DNA of 64,000 nt from Tubiluchus corallicola (GCA_030141605.1 JAQGDQ010000025.1:914907-978906), one strand, 5' to 3'. Numbered from the stretch's first letter, positions 34,508-62,305 are shown. Notes: generated from the letters alone by a model not told the origin. Program-made: numbers and translations.

Positions 34508-37500
34508 AAAAAGAAGAAGAATAAAAATAAGAATAATTAATTACAGTTAGCATAACCTCAGAGAGCTTTTTGTCGACTGTAACAAATCTACAACTACATA
34601 ACAGAGACCATTACGAATTTAGATAGTTTGAAATTTTGACTAGACGATTCACTTACGGGTATAGTATTCTACTATTCAACAAATAATTTTAAAGTAAAAT
34701 TATTAATATTGTTTTTCATTATAGACAGGGCTTACTTAACAAATGAAACAGAGTCTGCAAGGGAAAATTGGCAAAGTTTATTAGACGTAAATTAATAAAA
34801 ATGTTCTTTTAAGTCAACACAACTGATGATGCTTCTAGCGAAAAACTTTCCTCTCTTAAACATATTTACTGTTTAAAATGTCAGATTTTGTTCTAGTACT
34901 TTGACTGTTCTCTTTGCTTAACTTATTTGGTATTCAGGTGCACTGTGATGGTTCATATAATCGTTCGTTCGTCATTTGCTCACTTCTTCACTTACTGACT
35001 CAATTCACGGTTTATTTTATTGCTTTAAAAAGGGAGTAGTAAACTACAATAGAGTAGAATGAAACAGAACGGAAAGGTATCCTCGGAACAAAATGGAGTA
35101 GAATGTAAAAGGACAGCTAGAACATCTTGGTACACGATAGAACAGCAAGCAACTGACTGAACAGAATAGAATGGAATAAAAGCAAACAACAGAACACAAT
35201 TATAGAAATTACAATTAAATTAAATTAAGTTAAATCAAATCAAATTAAATAAGTTAATTTAACTTAAAGAATCGTTGAAAACATTGTCTGCAAAGTAAAC
35301 TCTGTCGAGCTATATGTTTTTTCCATATAAAACATAACTGCATTGCCCATATCGCTTGCTATAGCTAAAACAAAAAATATACGCTAAACTATTTATTATT
35401 CGAAATAGAACGTTGATTTATAACGTAACTTTTTATGAATTATTTCTAAAAGCGTATCATCCATATCCAAGCAAAATTTGGTCACTATTTCTTCTGTGTG
35501 TATGTGAGACTGTTAATTGTGACTAACTAATCTGTTAAAAATAAAATTAATCAATGATTTTAAATGAGTACTGTTCGTCTACGGCTATAACGTCAAATAT
35601 AAACTGTTAAGAAGCCCGTTTCTTTAAATGCAGGGGCAATTTTGTAAATGTTTAGAAGAATTTTTGCAAGCTTGCATGTCTTGCACTTTTGTTTTTGGAC
35701 GAGTGTTGCTTAACCACATACAACACTCCGGTTACTGTATATTTAGTAATCGGTCGTTTAAAAATAGCTCGGCTTTGCTTCGAACTTGTTACCTTGCGCC
35801 TACACGTGCTTACTGTGTAGGCTGGATTTTTTTGTTTAGAAAATTGTAAACTGAAAATAAACTGTATTTTAAAAGGATATAAATGCAAATAGCCTATGCA
35901 TTGTTGTTTGCTTTTAAATTAAGTTTTGGTTAAAAAAGAAAATTAGCTTATAAACTTGTTATAAGTCTAATAAATTAGATATAAAAATTTTACTCTTTCT
36001 GCTAGGGCAAATTTTATGATAATTTGATATTTCTTGTTACTTATAAGCCGGGTTTTTATGTTTTTCTGTTATGATACTATTATTCAGTAACTTAGTATTT
36101 AGTTTCTCTTAAATGAGGGTGTTAGCCCATGATTAATTTATTTGTTTTTAGCTGACAAATGCAAAAACTACAAAGATTTTAAAGAAGCCCGTGCACAAGT
36201 TCTTTCACTCAAAATCCGACGTGTAGTATTAACATCAAATAAATTTCTTATTATATTATACTAAATTTTATTTTTCCTTTGTTAGACTGAAAATCGTGTT
36301 TTTAGCTTTTTGTTGTTTCTTGAAGCTTAATTAAAAATAAATATAGAAAGTTATGACTTATAAGTAAATGATTTTTATTTATATAATAAGTTATGAGCGA
36401 AAGATAATAATGTTAATATCATTTAATTAGAATTAATTTTCGTGAGAAAATAACTTTGTAATTAATAATTGTCTGTATTTGCTACTCATAAGAGACAAAG
36501 AGTAAAGAAACTGTAAACAAGTTTTGGCATATTTACTTGTAATTTTAAAGTTTAAAACCTAGTATACTCACACAAGAATTAGACATCTCACCTTAGTAAA
36601 TATTTGCAACAAGCGAGTGTTCAATTCATGTCAGCTGCTGTTGAGATGGTTAAATATACACAAATACAAGAACTTGCACGGAGCCACAGGCTTTACATTG
36701 CAAACTTTAGCTCTCTGGTTTGTGAATCGTCTGCAAATTTTGGACGTATGGTATAGAGGAAGATGTGCCGCCAGGGACTACGCATGCGCAGTGAGAACCA
36801 GTGCTTTGACAGGCACAGTAATATATGATGAATTTGACAAAAGTGAAAAATAACTTTTATAAGATTAACCATGATGATTATAAATTTCATACTTTAACAC
36901 AGTTATTATTTTGTTGGTGGAATCCTTGATGTCGACAAATGTAAATTTGCAGGTCTATTGTTTCGTATAATAATGGTTAAAATTTAATGGTGTATTTATA
37001 CACTGTGTTCGCTTATCTTATTTTAATAGATCGTGTTCTTTAGCAAAAAATTATTTATCAAACGCCACGCTGCCAAATGTGTTGAATCTCTGAATTAGCA
37101 TCTTCAGAGGATAAAATAGTAGGCCAGTTGCAGGCCTAATTGTTTTCGTGTTTGTCGAACAACTAATTGCTCTCTTTCACTTTTTTCGCATGTATAGCGT
37201 TTCAAATAGGGCACAGAATATTAAAAATAGTGTCAGGCGTCTTCTTACGAAGCTTTAGTGTTGCTATTGCTAAAGTAAGCATTAAATATTAACCACAACA
37301 ATAGTTACGATAATTTTTAACGAATGTCACACACTGTAACAGCATTAATTTTAGAGTTTGTGTTAGGACACGTGTATTTTTTAATCCATTATTTATTTGA
37401 TTCGAAACCTAACCACTAAACAGAAATGTGGGCAATATGCGATGGCTGTTTTTGATAAAGATAAATTTCTTAAAGTTTGATCATTTTTTTTTATAAAAAT

Positions 37501-37735
37501 ATGCAATAAAATCAACGAAACGGCCAGTTATGAATAAACACGAAGAGGATAATTATTTTTGTAACTATGTCCGTATTCTAGCCTATATTTCTAGGTTCGT
37601 GTTCGATCCACAATGTAGACATTAAAATATTTACATTTTATATGTTACTGATATAAATTAAATAATTAGAATTTTTTTTAAAATTTTCATATTTATAAGG
37701 AGTTTAATATAGCGTTAAGTGGAAAGAAAGAAAAT
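32651..37735. other. Gene-poor AT-rich sequence
   Basis: No gene recognised. Contains an (ATA)n/(AAG)n microsatellite at 34423-34515 and AAATT-rich simple sequence at 35210-35265. A sequence ACGCATGCGCAGT at about 36780 resembles an NRF-1 site but nothing else supports a promoter there. Confidence 0.5.
34423..34515. repeat. (ATA)n-(AAG)n microsatellite
   Basis: About 19 ATA units followed by about 10 AAG units. Confidence 0.95.
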
Positions 37736-37737
37736 AT

Positions 37738-38115
<378 letters not shown>

Positions 38116-39532
38116 CATGGTGAAGGGAATGAGGAAAGAGGACGAGGTATTGCGGGGCGGATAAGTTGATTAGTAGCAAGCTGAAGGCTCATCCCAATTT
38201 TGTGGTTTCCTCAAGGAAAGCATAGGATTTCCTCAACATACGAAATGTTTAGAGTTGAAACGCCCACAAAACTAATTTTTGTTTGTTTATTTTTCTTCGT
38301 TCGTTTTTTAATGCCCTTGCTTTTTTTGCTCACACATTCAGAAGTTTCATGACACTAGTATTTAGATGTCAGTTTTCTTATAAATACCAGAAATTGTTTA
38401 CGGCACATACCGTCCCTTCGGTATATTTTGAATATGATCGGAATTTTACTCTTTTATTGTAAATTATTGCATGTGATAGTGTTTGTATATTAATTAGAAT
38501 TTCGAAACAAACTCAAGAAACCGCGCAAATCCATACAATAAACAGGCATACATATAGAGCTATAGACTATTTTTGCTAAATTTGTAAAAGCTACAATAAA
38601 TTAAAACATCTATAATAAATAGATTATTAAATCTATTTCAGCACAGTTAGGCAAAGGTATTTAGACATGTAAAGATTTATTGAAATATTTTAAACATTTT
38701 AAGTTTAATTAGATACCATTTATCCAAATATGAGCTTATGGAAGCTAAGTACTCATCAAAAATTAGGGAGCCATTTTTGTGGATTGTGCTGTAAACTTTT
38801 TATGGCTTTTGTCATCGTTTTGAAGAATCGCATAAGCCAAGGTATAATATTCCCTTCATTCTGTCCAGGCCTCTTTAACACGTGCATCGCAAATGAGAAA
38901 CCATTCATTTTATAAATCTGCTCGTTCATTATCTTTCTCCATTAATTAAACGTTATTACCTTATTTTGCGCAACACTGCTTTGTCCGAGCGCCAATAAGG
39001 CACACTTCTACTCGCATTGTCTGCCATGTCTGCCGTGAAGTCAATGTATGAAGGGTGTTATTAAGTGTTTATGACATCCATCATAAGCGCACAATTATCA
39101 AGAGCTGCAGGTCACATGTTTTGTTATGGTAATAATAGAATTTTAGTATTCATTGTAATTTTGTAGCTAGAAGTCAACTCGTTGCTAAAACTCATCTTGA
39201 TATTAACATATTAATATTTTGTAAAACAATAAGGGGTTCCTCAGTACAAGTTAAATTCGTTATGTTACTGCCTATAACTCTACTTCTACATAAAAATGAG
39301 AATTGACGGAAATGCAATTACAAGTTTAATCTGTTAATATTGATTGTAAATATAGTTTGAAATTTTTTTTCAATTTTTGATATCTAACGTGTAAGATTAT
39401 CTTCATATTGTAGTACAATTTTCAGATATGTAACTTTCAGTCTAAACTATTGTTATTGTACAATCATTAAGCATACCTATTGCCACGTACTGAATTATGT
39501 GTAACCCTACAAGGAAACTATTTGTTTATTAA

Positions 39533-39745
39533 ATAAATAAATAAATAGATAAGTAAATAACAAGTAAATAAACAAAAGCACACAAACAAACAAGCACACA
39601 AACAAACAAACAAACAAACAGGCAGACAAACAAACAGTCATATATACGTATATATAAATGTATACAGACGAACAAGCAAGCAAACAGGCAGACGGACAGA
39701 TAAAATGATGACTGACGGACAGTAACGCAAACAAACAAACTGATA
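39533..39745. repeat. (AAAC)n/(AAAT)n degenerate tetranucleotide tract
   Basis: AAAT units change to AAAC, CAGA and GCAA variants along the tract. It resembles the longer array at 51470-52230. Confidence 0.85.
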
Positions 39746-40124
39746 CGTAGGTGCGCAAACGTAATGGCCCGTATGAGTAAAAAACGAAGTATCTGCTGAG
39801 AAGTTTATTATATTCTTTTACTACGAGAAAAAGTTTATACTCCGCAGCATAAACTAAAACATAAACTAGATACTGTGACTGTCTTAAGCAACGACGCGCG
39901 TTTCTCATTGTTCTTGTCGAAATATAAATAATTATAGGCGGCATTTCACCGGAAATGTCTACAGACCGAATACCGTAGCTTATAATTTAATTAATATAAT
40001 AATTATTAAAAAACGAGTTCAAAATTAAGCAATTGACAAAAGTGGATGAAGGTAAACATTGTAACTTTGTGCGTCCAGTAATTAAAACAAAATGCGGCAC
40101 TATCATTGCCACGGACACCACCAT

Positions 40125-40255
40125 TAACACTACTACCATTACCACTACCAATATCAACCCCACCACCAGCATCACACTACCACCACCACCACCACCACCA
40201 CCACCACCACCAACACCACCACCACCACCACCACCACCACCAGCAACAACAACAA
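40125..40255. repeat. (ACC)n trinucleotide repeat
   Basis: CCA/ACC units with few interruptions, ending in (CAA)n; no coding support. Confidence 0.92.
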
Positions 40256-41035
40256 CTGCACCCCAGCAACAGCTTATAGGAAGCTTACATTGTTAGTTAC
40301 TAGCTTTCAAGAAGAAAATCAGCAGTGTAAGAGCTCTAGTACTGCTGTTAGAGAGCGTTGTTCAAACCAAAGCATATTTAAACGATGAGAAGTTAGCTAA
40401 TCTTCGTGTCTTTGTGCATATGTTGCTGGAGATAAAGAAAAGGGGCGAATCTATAAGTAATCTAAATTAAAATCCTTAGATTAAACATACATTTATGCAG
40501 TCACGCCTTTATATATGCAATTATTGTTGAAATTCGTATGTAAGCCATATCTTGCAACATCCAAAAAAATGTGGTTCATGTATCTCAAGATTAATTTTAC
40601 CGGAAACTGCTCCACAAGACTACTTCCGGCCTGGGTAATTAATCATAAACCCATCTCTTCACCCATTAACTGATCAGCGTTTAACGACTTGTTGCTCTCG
40701 GGTATCAATAAGAGCCGTGCAGACGTAATTCTAAACCGTAATTACAACATTCCGTTCATTTTTCATTGGCTTCAGCCGCATTATGAGGAGGACGGGCCGA
40801 CATTATTGCGTACACGCGCCTGAGTTGGCTTTCATTCTATATTGCCGCCTGATACAGGTCACGTGATCGCTGTTGTTTTCTCTCAGTTGAGATCTTCGCG
40901 GTTCCCTTTATTTAATTTAGTTTTAGTACCGAATCATTGGTCGTCCTCCTAGAGCACGCGTTTTGTCTAGTAACATTATTAGTTTTTCAAACGCGCGCAG
41001 GCTGTAAACAAATCTCTTAACTTTGTAATAGAATT

Positions 41036-41115
41036 GATGATGATGATGATGATGATGATAAGTCTTTATTAGCCTCTTTTTGCAGGTGGGCAAAAATTTC
41101 TGTACAAACATCATA
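41036..41115 (-). mobile_element. Retroelement 3' end with (ATC)n tail, minus strand
   Basis: On the minus strand, GCAAAAAGAGGCTAATAAAG is followed by about eight ATC units. A polyadenylation-like AATAAA followed by a trinucleotide tail is the form seen in other LINE/SINE ends in this window. No coding part is seen. Confidence 0.45.
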
Positions 41116-42239
41116 TAATTTTACATAGACAGGGAATTCTACAAAATTAAAAGTCACGCATTCAGTTACCAGCTTTTTTAATGGTGCGAATAACATTATT
41201 TACTGTAACGTTAAACAAGGAGTATTAAAGTGAGTGCTAAATGAAGGTTGTTAATGTTGTTAATAAAACAAGTGTAGTAACATGAAAATGCAGCCAAATT
41301 AATATATACTAACTTATAAAATCCCCAGAGCAATATTTAAGTCCAGAAAGAGTTACAAACAGTAATCTCAAAAACTACACAAATTTAATCCATATTTTAC
41401 TCAAATTTAGCAACAAGATCTTAAAATTAAAGTGTTCTTTATAGGGTAAGTGGTAATACTAAATTTACATTTTTATTGTTAGAAGGCGAAGGTAGAAACA
41501 CATATTCTAAAGTTAGCCCAAGAGCGATGGACTTGTCTAATCAGCCACAAAAATGTTATTTGGCTTTATATCTACAGTTTGGAAATTTTAGTGTTTTCGG
41601 AAATTAAGCAAAAAAGCAGCAATGGAAAACGAGAACATGATTCCAGCAATTTAAAGAAATCAGTCTTTGGATAACACCTGAACGTAAAGACTCAACTGTA
41701 CGGTGATACTTGGCTTCACGTCGTGAATTTTTGTAGAGCAATGGATACAGCAGCAGCATTTGACGTCATGCTCTAGAGATTACCGTACTGACTTAATATA
41801 GTTTGACAATGCATTTTTTGATCCATGTCAGTTAAGAGCCGCCTTTGCAAAAAGGAAGGCTACTGTTTTGTAGCCCTGGGACAAATTTATTTTCTATTTA
41901 CCAATCTCTGCTTTAATGTGGAGTTTAAGGGCTCGAAAATTAAAAAACATGGCGTATTTGGGGCTTTTTAGAAGAAATAGTTATCTATCTGTAAGTGTGG
42001 AATTATTTGGTTACATCTTATAGTACCCGGTAAACGGCATCATGTATTGATTCTCACGTGTGAATGCCAGCTAGCTTTGCGATATTCTGGTGTAAATTGA
42101 AGAATTACATTTAAACGCGTCCAAGTGTTGACAGCTAATCAAGTTGGACATTGATAAGACAGGTATTTCAGAAAAGAGAAACAAGATTAATTGCGTTAAC
42201 CCGAATTTCATAGTTGTCAATAATTAATAAATAAACAAC

Positions 42240-42830
42240 GTGTCTTTTTTTATAAACATATTTTATTAGTCTCAGAATTTACAATAATTTACAATTACGA
42301 ATGCTTAACTAAAGTTTCTTCTGAGGTAATAAATTGAACTTGACACACTCAGAAGAGAAGATCACAAATATATCATAATGATGCGGTAGAGAAAATGTAA
42401 CAGCTAAAGGTGAAATTACATAGCTAAGCTATGGCATTTTAGAAGTAATTGCAACATAAAATATCAGTGGTTTCTTAGTTCCTGTAATAATTTTTTTTGT
42501 GTCCGTAAGGCATCCGAACCATATATAAGTAATTTCATCCTTTCCACAGCAGTTCAGCTATAAAAGCTTTAAAAAGGCTGAAGTAAAGAAAATACATTAT
42601 CAATATAATTGATTCTAAGATCGGCATAAGCAGAGCAATATAACAGGTAATGAGTACGATTTTCAATACATAATTTACAGTTACTGCAGACAGATGAGGG
42701 ACATAACTTACGTTCATATAGGGAATAGTTTAAAGCATTTTTATCAAGACGTAATGTGCATGTCAAAGTTGCACCATAACGTGGACCTGTAACAGTACTA
42801 GAGTCGATATTTGGGGACAAGACTACAAAT
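42240..42830 (-). mobile_element. Non-LTR retrotransposon 3' fragment (RT C-terminal domain)
   Basis: The minus strand 42820-42569 is open for 83 residues and reads like the tail of a LINE polyprotein after the reverse transcriptase: TLRLDKNALNYSLYERKLCP, then C-x2-C spacing (CSNCKLC) and THYLLYCSAYADLRINYI. Downstream, about 330 bp of AT-rich 3' sequence runs to about 42240, where an A/T-rich terminus is seen. The 5' part is missing, so the copy is a typical 5'-truncated insertion and inactive. Confidence 0.8.
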
Positions 42831-45800
42831 TAGAGCTTTTTTTAGAACTATACAGAGAATTGATTCCAGAGTTTAATGCAAGAAGGAATAAAACTTGTTT
42901 GAAAATACATAGTGCTACACCTTATCAGTGTTACGGTACAGGAATACCGTAAGTTATAGTCAGTTAAACAACGTGGTTAATACTCAGCGCAATCTACCAG
43001 CACTGCAAAATAAGACAGTTCAAAGCTAATACTGCAACTCGTAGGATGTAACATAACAAATATAATTAAAATGTTATTAGTTTGGAATATTGCTATCTCA
43101 AGCTGTGTCTCACCATGCTCCTGCAAGCATGAAGCCAGTCAGTGGTTCACATATAACTTATAATGGCTTCTTGACGCTTCTTTCTGCATCAAAATGAAAT
43201 TTTAGTAAAGATCAGCAATAATAACCTTGCCGGCTGGCTTCTCTTAGCGAAACTATAAGAGTCAATTTATGCATATTGGTTGCACTGTTTAGTGTCACAG
43301 ACAACGTTAACGTTTGGAAAAAATAATTTTGATGCAAAAATTCTGATATCAACAAAAGTTCGTACACAGTTACGGTGGGGCGGACTAAGGGTGGCAACGA
43401 AACATTGTTTCATATATTTCTAATTATAAAATATTTTAAAGTATCTAAATATAAGTTTACTAACTATTGTGAATATAATACACGCGGTTGGCACAGCGTT
43501 TTTGTAAATAATTAAAACAAATCAATTTTATATTTTAAATAGAAAAAAACGTCTATAGCTTCCAATCTCATTATTTGAAATTTACAAAGCGCAATGATTC
43601 CAGGATGTCCAGTGTATACTTACAGTGAGCGGGTAGTTAAGACGTTGCGCCATCTATAGTGATGTAGGGCAAACCTAATAGTTATTATTAAATATGAAGA
43701 CTGCGACAAGTTACTTCTCGTTTTTCAGAATTCCCCGTGCACGCTTTTCTTTTTATATAGTAACAGTTCCTTAACTCGATTTTAATGGTTGACTTAAAGC
43801 AAAGAAAAAAGAAAAAAAACAAGTTTTCCAATTTTTTTCATAGCAGAATCCACCAACAGGAATTTTATATACCTACTGTACTGCACTCTATACTCTTGAT
43901 TGAAGTTAATCAAATAGTTATAGGATAACTATAAATTTTAATGCAAACCTGATTTGCAAAAAATGATTACCAGTGATTACATGTTGCTGAAAAATTAAAA
44001 CCAATAATGTAAATTGGACAGTAAGCTCAAGTCCATTGTCGTGAACATCGAACTATGCCGCAAGCTTGTCAGACGTTGTCTAAATTAATATATTAACCAA
44101 ATATGAACGGATCTATGGCTGAAGTTGTTTATTAATATAAATATTTCAGCATCCATTACATGCGGCTTCATCAGTGTAATGTAGGCAAAAATTTAGAATT
44201 TAAAATTTAGAATCGGCTAAGGCAGTATATTCTAAATCTTAGTAGAGTTATCATTTATCTTCAAATGATCATTTTAATGTTTTTAAGAAACTTTTGCTGA
44301 TATGGAACGATGAGTTTTGCAGATGTTCTGTTCGTAATAGTGTAATGGGGTGGGGTAAGAACGCGGAATTCCAATTGCAATTCATATTGGTACTATTTTG
44401 GTACTATAAGAAAATTGAATTTTTCTTATATACTGGTTGAAGAACAGCAAATATTGAAAAAGAATACAACGGAACGACATCCCCAACATAAAACAAGCAA
44501 GTTGCAAGTAAAAAAAATATTGTTTGGTATTTCGTTACTATGGCAACCGTTGATTGTTTGTTGGTACATCAGCCAAAATTTGTTAAGAAATATATTGCTT
44601 TCGCATTAAAAATGACTATATAGCAGTCACGAAGTTGTTTTCTGGAACAGAACACTTATCGTACGACTTGGCAATTCATTTTCTACTGTTCATATACAAT
44701 CTTGAAAAATTTGTGCAAAAATTGACTATGATAAAATTCAGTTGAAGTTAAAGCAACTTTGCCAATTTGTAGAAGCCACGTAAACGTGCATTATTAATAC
44801 AGCAATAGTAATTATGAGTTGTGGATGAGCATGTGCATGTGGCTTTAAATCAGAAGAGCTTAACCACTGAGGTAGTAGTTAAAAGCACGTCAAACTGTAA
44901 TATAATTATTCAAATGATAACAGCAACGGCAATGACAATGGTACAAAAATGAATTTGGTCCTTAAAACTGTATTATAATCCTGTGGCATGGCCATTATTA
45001 TCTTTCCAAAAAAAGTTAACTACAGTAATACTCTTTCTGAACTCCACATAGTTTTGCTTTATGCTTTTTTACCGACAATGAAGTTATTTGAATACTTAAA
45101 CTAATTAAATTAATGCAAATCCTTAGTATTGATTCATTTTAAGGCTTATTAACAATTAATCACACCATAATAGTTTAATAAACGTTACGCTCTTTAATAA
45201 ACAAATAATAATAAGGTTAAGCTAAATTAAAAATGAAACAAGACATTTTTGTTTCAATTTTATGCCGGGTGGACCATTTCAGAAGTTAGGGCTCTTAGGG
45301 TGGATCGGTCTGAAAAAGGTTGAATAGCACATCTTTAAATGTATAGCAGACAACAGCTGCATGTGCTAGCTTTCTGTATTATTATTTTTTATTTTAATCG
45401 TAATTACTATTTATATTTATTATTTTTTACTTGTGTATTTTTTAATAACGGGTGTACCTTATTTTTAATTGTGTAATTTTTTACTAACTCTTACAGGATT
45501 AAACAAGCTCATGCTTTCATGATCAAATGGACTACAGGATTAATATAAAGACATTGTATTCGCTTTTATCTTTTTATTTATAAATTTTATGTTTTAATGA
45601 TTAATAAATTGACTGTACTGTACTACAAGGCATGTAGTGTAGTAATATATGTGACCCTGTAAATGTGACCGTTTACGCTACTTCTGGGTATCTGAGGATC
45701 AAGCAGGAGGTTATCTGGCAGCTCTGTCTCCCTTCTCTTTTTGAAAACAAGAAATGCGCGCGGGGTGCTCATTTTCAGTCCCGCTTCAGTTCAGTGCAAC

Positions 45801-46180
45801 GCAGTACGTGCGTTTAATTAAAAACTTCTTTAAATATTTATTTTTTTCTTTCCATAAAATAAGAAAGCAGATTGTAATGTATGTTCACTCCAAATTTTAG
45901 GCGTATTCACTCTTAAGTTAAGGTACTTCATTGGGTCATTGTTTCTTGGCAAGTGAAACCAATTTTTCACAGCAAATTTCTTATTTCAGCATTAACTTGC
46001 AATATTATGGCATACTTACTTTGGAACCAGCTCCATAAATGCGTCATCCGTGTGTAGAAGGAGTTGAAGAAACAAACTCCAGATTCGCTTAACTTGAAGT
46101 GTTTCAAGTTTAGAGATGCGTATCGCAACGTAGTTAACAACCTGAAGCTGTTTTTTTAATTATTTGACAAATTGTTGCTC
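42831..46180. other. Gene-poor AT-rich sequence
   Basis: No gene recognised. A probable retroelement tail occurs at about 45597-45625 (AATAAATTGACTGTACTGTAC). An inverted motif GCTGAA...TTTCAGC flanks 44120-44152. Nothing else stands out. Confidence 0.5.
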
Positions 46181-46949
46181 TCAAAGGAAAACCGGACCCA
46201 ATCTTAAACTGCAGTTCGGAACAAACTATTCTATAAAATATTGAAAGGGAATAAACAGTTTTTTCCAGAATGGCTTACGCGAAAGAATTATTACCACAGA
46301 AACGTAATTTCGCATTCGTGCGGCTAGTTCATCGCTGTTACATGCATTTCGCCATTCGTTAGTTAGACGGGCTCTGGCGCCTGCATTTCGGAAACGATTT
46401 GCAAAAAAACAAGTGCTGCACCTGTCAGTTTAGAGATGCTCATTTGTGACGTACGGCACACGCTCGACAGCTCATGTGCTCATGCGGTAAACCTGAAATT
46501 TGAATTTTTATCTGAAGACTTGCTGTTACATGCATCTGGCCATTCGTTAGTTACACGCGCACTAGCACTTGCATCTAGGAAAAGTGTTGCACAAAAAAAC
46601 AGGTGCTCAGTTCAAAGAGGTGCTCGGCTCAGAAGAATTCAGTTGTGGCATAGTGCGCACGTTCGAGAGCTCATGCGTGAAAAACTTACTGAATGTTGTA
46701 CAGTGGCACTGTTCTTCAGTTGTTGTTTTCGCAGACACGTGCAACAAGCTCATGGAATGTTTGTGCTGTTGAAAATTATGTTGATTTGATGTCATGACTA
46801 AATGGGTTCCTCAGTCGTTAATTAAGTTTTTTAGCTTATTAATTAATTATCTGAAACGCATTGGGATTATTATAGGTACGAAAATGTATAGTTTTATCGT
46901 ACTTTAAAATGGGAGGTGATATGAAAAAGCATCCTCTTTTCGTTTAGCT
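46181..46949 (+). repeat. Unclassified interspersed repeat, copy 1
   Basis: Shares a long, diverged match in the same orientation with 62764-63345. The shared start is AAAGGAAAA-C-GACC-AATC; shared inner blocks are TTCGTGCGGCTA, TGTTACATG, AATGTTGTACAGT and AATGTTTGTGCTGTTGAAAAT; the shared end is GGGAGG-GATATGAAAAA. This copy has an internal duplication of about 190 bp (TGTTACATGCAT at 46337 and again at 46526). A weak reading frame is shared by the copies (LLH...SLV.R.LA.AS). No terminal repeats or tail were identified, so its class is unknown. Confidence 0.7.
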
Positions 46950-48222
46950 AGCGTATAACTGCTAAATCTTCTAAATCTAAAGTTTCCATTATTTGTAAAT
47001 CAGATAGTTTTGTGGGATCCACTTCTAGAAACGAGAGGATTATGGGACAAGAATTTTGATTCATTAATGTTTATTTAATTATTCTCACGATGAGCATCGT
47101 TATTGTGGGCTAATTCTGATGAAAAATGGTTTCAATTACGCCTATATGTAGTACGCGAAGGAGTTTACAATTCCCCATACAATTTAAATACGCTAACCCT
47201 GACATAGTTCCAATCTTTACCCTGTTCCCCATCCAAACCCTACCCTTAATCCTAACCCTAACCCTAATTCTAACTGTAATCCTAATCCGCTTCACGAACT
47301 AATTTCTTGTGAGTGGGGAATTGTTAGCAGTAGTACGTAAGTCTTTTTGATATTAAATTATCTAAATATAAGGCTAGTGTAGTAACTATTGTAAGAGTAA
47401 TAAACGCATAGTATGACATTTTGGAAAATAATTAACTTTAATCCGTTTCAAATACAATTAATTTTTTTAAATATACAAAAAGTATATCAAAAAGTATTTT
47501 AAATATACATTTAATATCAAAGAAACTAAGAAAAGAATGGCGAAATGCATGTAATAGCAGAGCTAGTAACGCGAACGTGGAATTGTGTCTGTGAGGTAAT
47601 AATTCCATTATGTAAGCCTTTCTTTAAAAAATAATATGTTTCCTTCCAATGTTATAAAGAGTAGGTGCTTTTGACCTATAGTTTAACATTGAATTCGGTT
47701 TTGCTTTAAAAATTGTTAATATTTTTTGATAACAACGGTAATCATTTCTTGATTATCAAAGACACTGAAATTAAGACTATACAACAGAAGGCAAAACAAA
47801 TATTTGAATAATGTTTATTTATCAAAAATGTATGGAAGCCAGGAAAAAAGGCTACCAATGAGCTTAAAAATTAGGCTTATAGTACATATTTTTGAAAAAC
47901 AAATTATCTAACTTACACGTACCATTTATCAGCTAACATGAAAAAGTGAGGAAACCATAGAGCACTTATTACACAGCACAAATACTGAAAACTGAGATTA
48001 AATTTAGTAACACACATAGGGCATGTAGAAACTAATGTAAGCCTGATTTGATTAAAATGTTTTCCAATAACTGAACTAAAAAATTTAGACTGATATACAG
48101 ACTATAATTTAGTATAAACCTGATAATTATAAAGTTTGCAGAAACGATGTAAATTTAAATAACACAGAACATTATTTAAAATGTATACACAATATTTACA
48201 AAATAACTTACAATGTAAGTTT
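46950..48222. other. Gene-poor sequence with telomere-like patch
   Basis: No gene recognised; contains the degenerate CCCTAA repeats at 47217-47290. Confidence 0.5.
47217..47290. repeat. Degenerate telomere-type (CCCTAA)n patch
   Basis: About ten units of CCCTAA and variants (CCTTAATCCTAACCCTAA in the centre). TTAGGG is the usual animal telomere repeat outside insects and nematodes. This is an internal, decayed patch. Confidence 0.65.
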
Positions 48223-48465
48223 CCTTACATGTGAAAAACACATCTTTGACTGTATGGGGGTGTATTGTAATCCAACAAAAAGACCTTTACTGCAAACATG
48301 CACTGAATGTGCTGAGTTGGCTGAATGTCTTAAGTTATTTTTAACTACAAATCCCAAATGATTCCTGGTGAAAATTTTGATTTGTGTGAATGTTGCTACA
48401 ACCTAATGGAGCTTGCAGATTTGTTGGTTTATAAAAATAGTTAAAAATGGGAAATAAAAAATTAA
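48223..48465 (+). other. Cysteine-rich coding-like fragment, unrecognised
   Basis: The plus strand reads a Cys-rich segment (TCEKHIFDCMGVYC, then TCTECAELAEC) to a TGA at 48359-48361. In the next frame from 48358 it continues MIPGENFDLCECCYNLMELA. The frame change and stop suggest a decayed gene or transposon piece with zinc-binding character, about 420 bp beyond the 3' end of the Ig gene. The family is not recognised. Confidence 0.3.
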
Positions 48466-48882
48466 TATCTATTACAAATAAAGTTTTCAGCTGCTTTTGT
48501 AGTGTAAACTGGCTTTTTAAAACATGAATGCAGATTTCAATTACAGACTGTTAATACACTAATGAGATTTAATCATCTCGTAGGTGCATTAGTGACAATA
48601 CTTTCATGTTTTCTGCAAGACTTACACGCAGATGCCTATATTGGTAAACCCTTTAAAAGTCTCTCTTACTCGTTCCTTGAAACGACTGTAAAAAATTAGC
48701 CTTCGAAATTCATTGAATTTGCATTTTGATCCAGCCGGTGGTCTAATGAGTGACAATTCAATGCTTTAAAGAAATTGTCTTTGGATCATTAACAAAATGC
48801 TTTAGTTTCATCAGGGAATTGAGAATGCAGATAAAGCAACAACAAGTCTATTCATGCCTATGATACAATATAAATTAGCTTG

Positions 48883-62305
<13,423 letters not shown>

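Larger units (their letters stand above)
38116..42235. other. Gene-poor sequence with simple repeats
   Basis: No gene recognised. Includes an (AAAC)n-type tract at 39533-39745 and an (ACC)n tract at 40125-40255. A less AT-rich stretch at about 40600-40980, with TCACGTGA at 40859-40866, might be regulatory, but there is no direct evidence. Confidence 0.5.

Noticed and set aside
36600-36860. 78-residue plus-strand frame with an NRF-1-like site ACGCATGCGCAGT
   Set aside because: No homology, splice signals or other promoter features; a chance frame is more likely.
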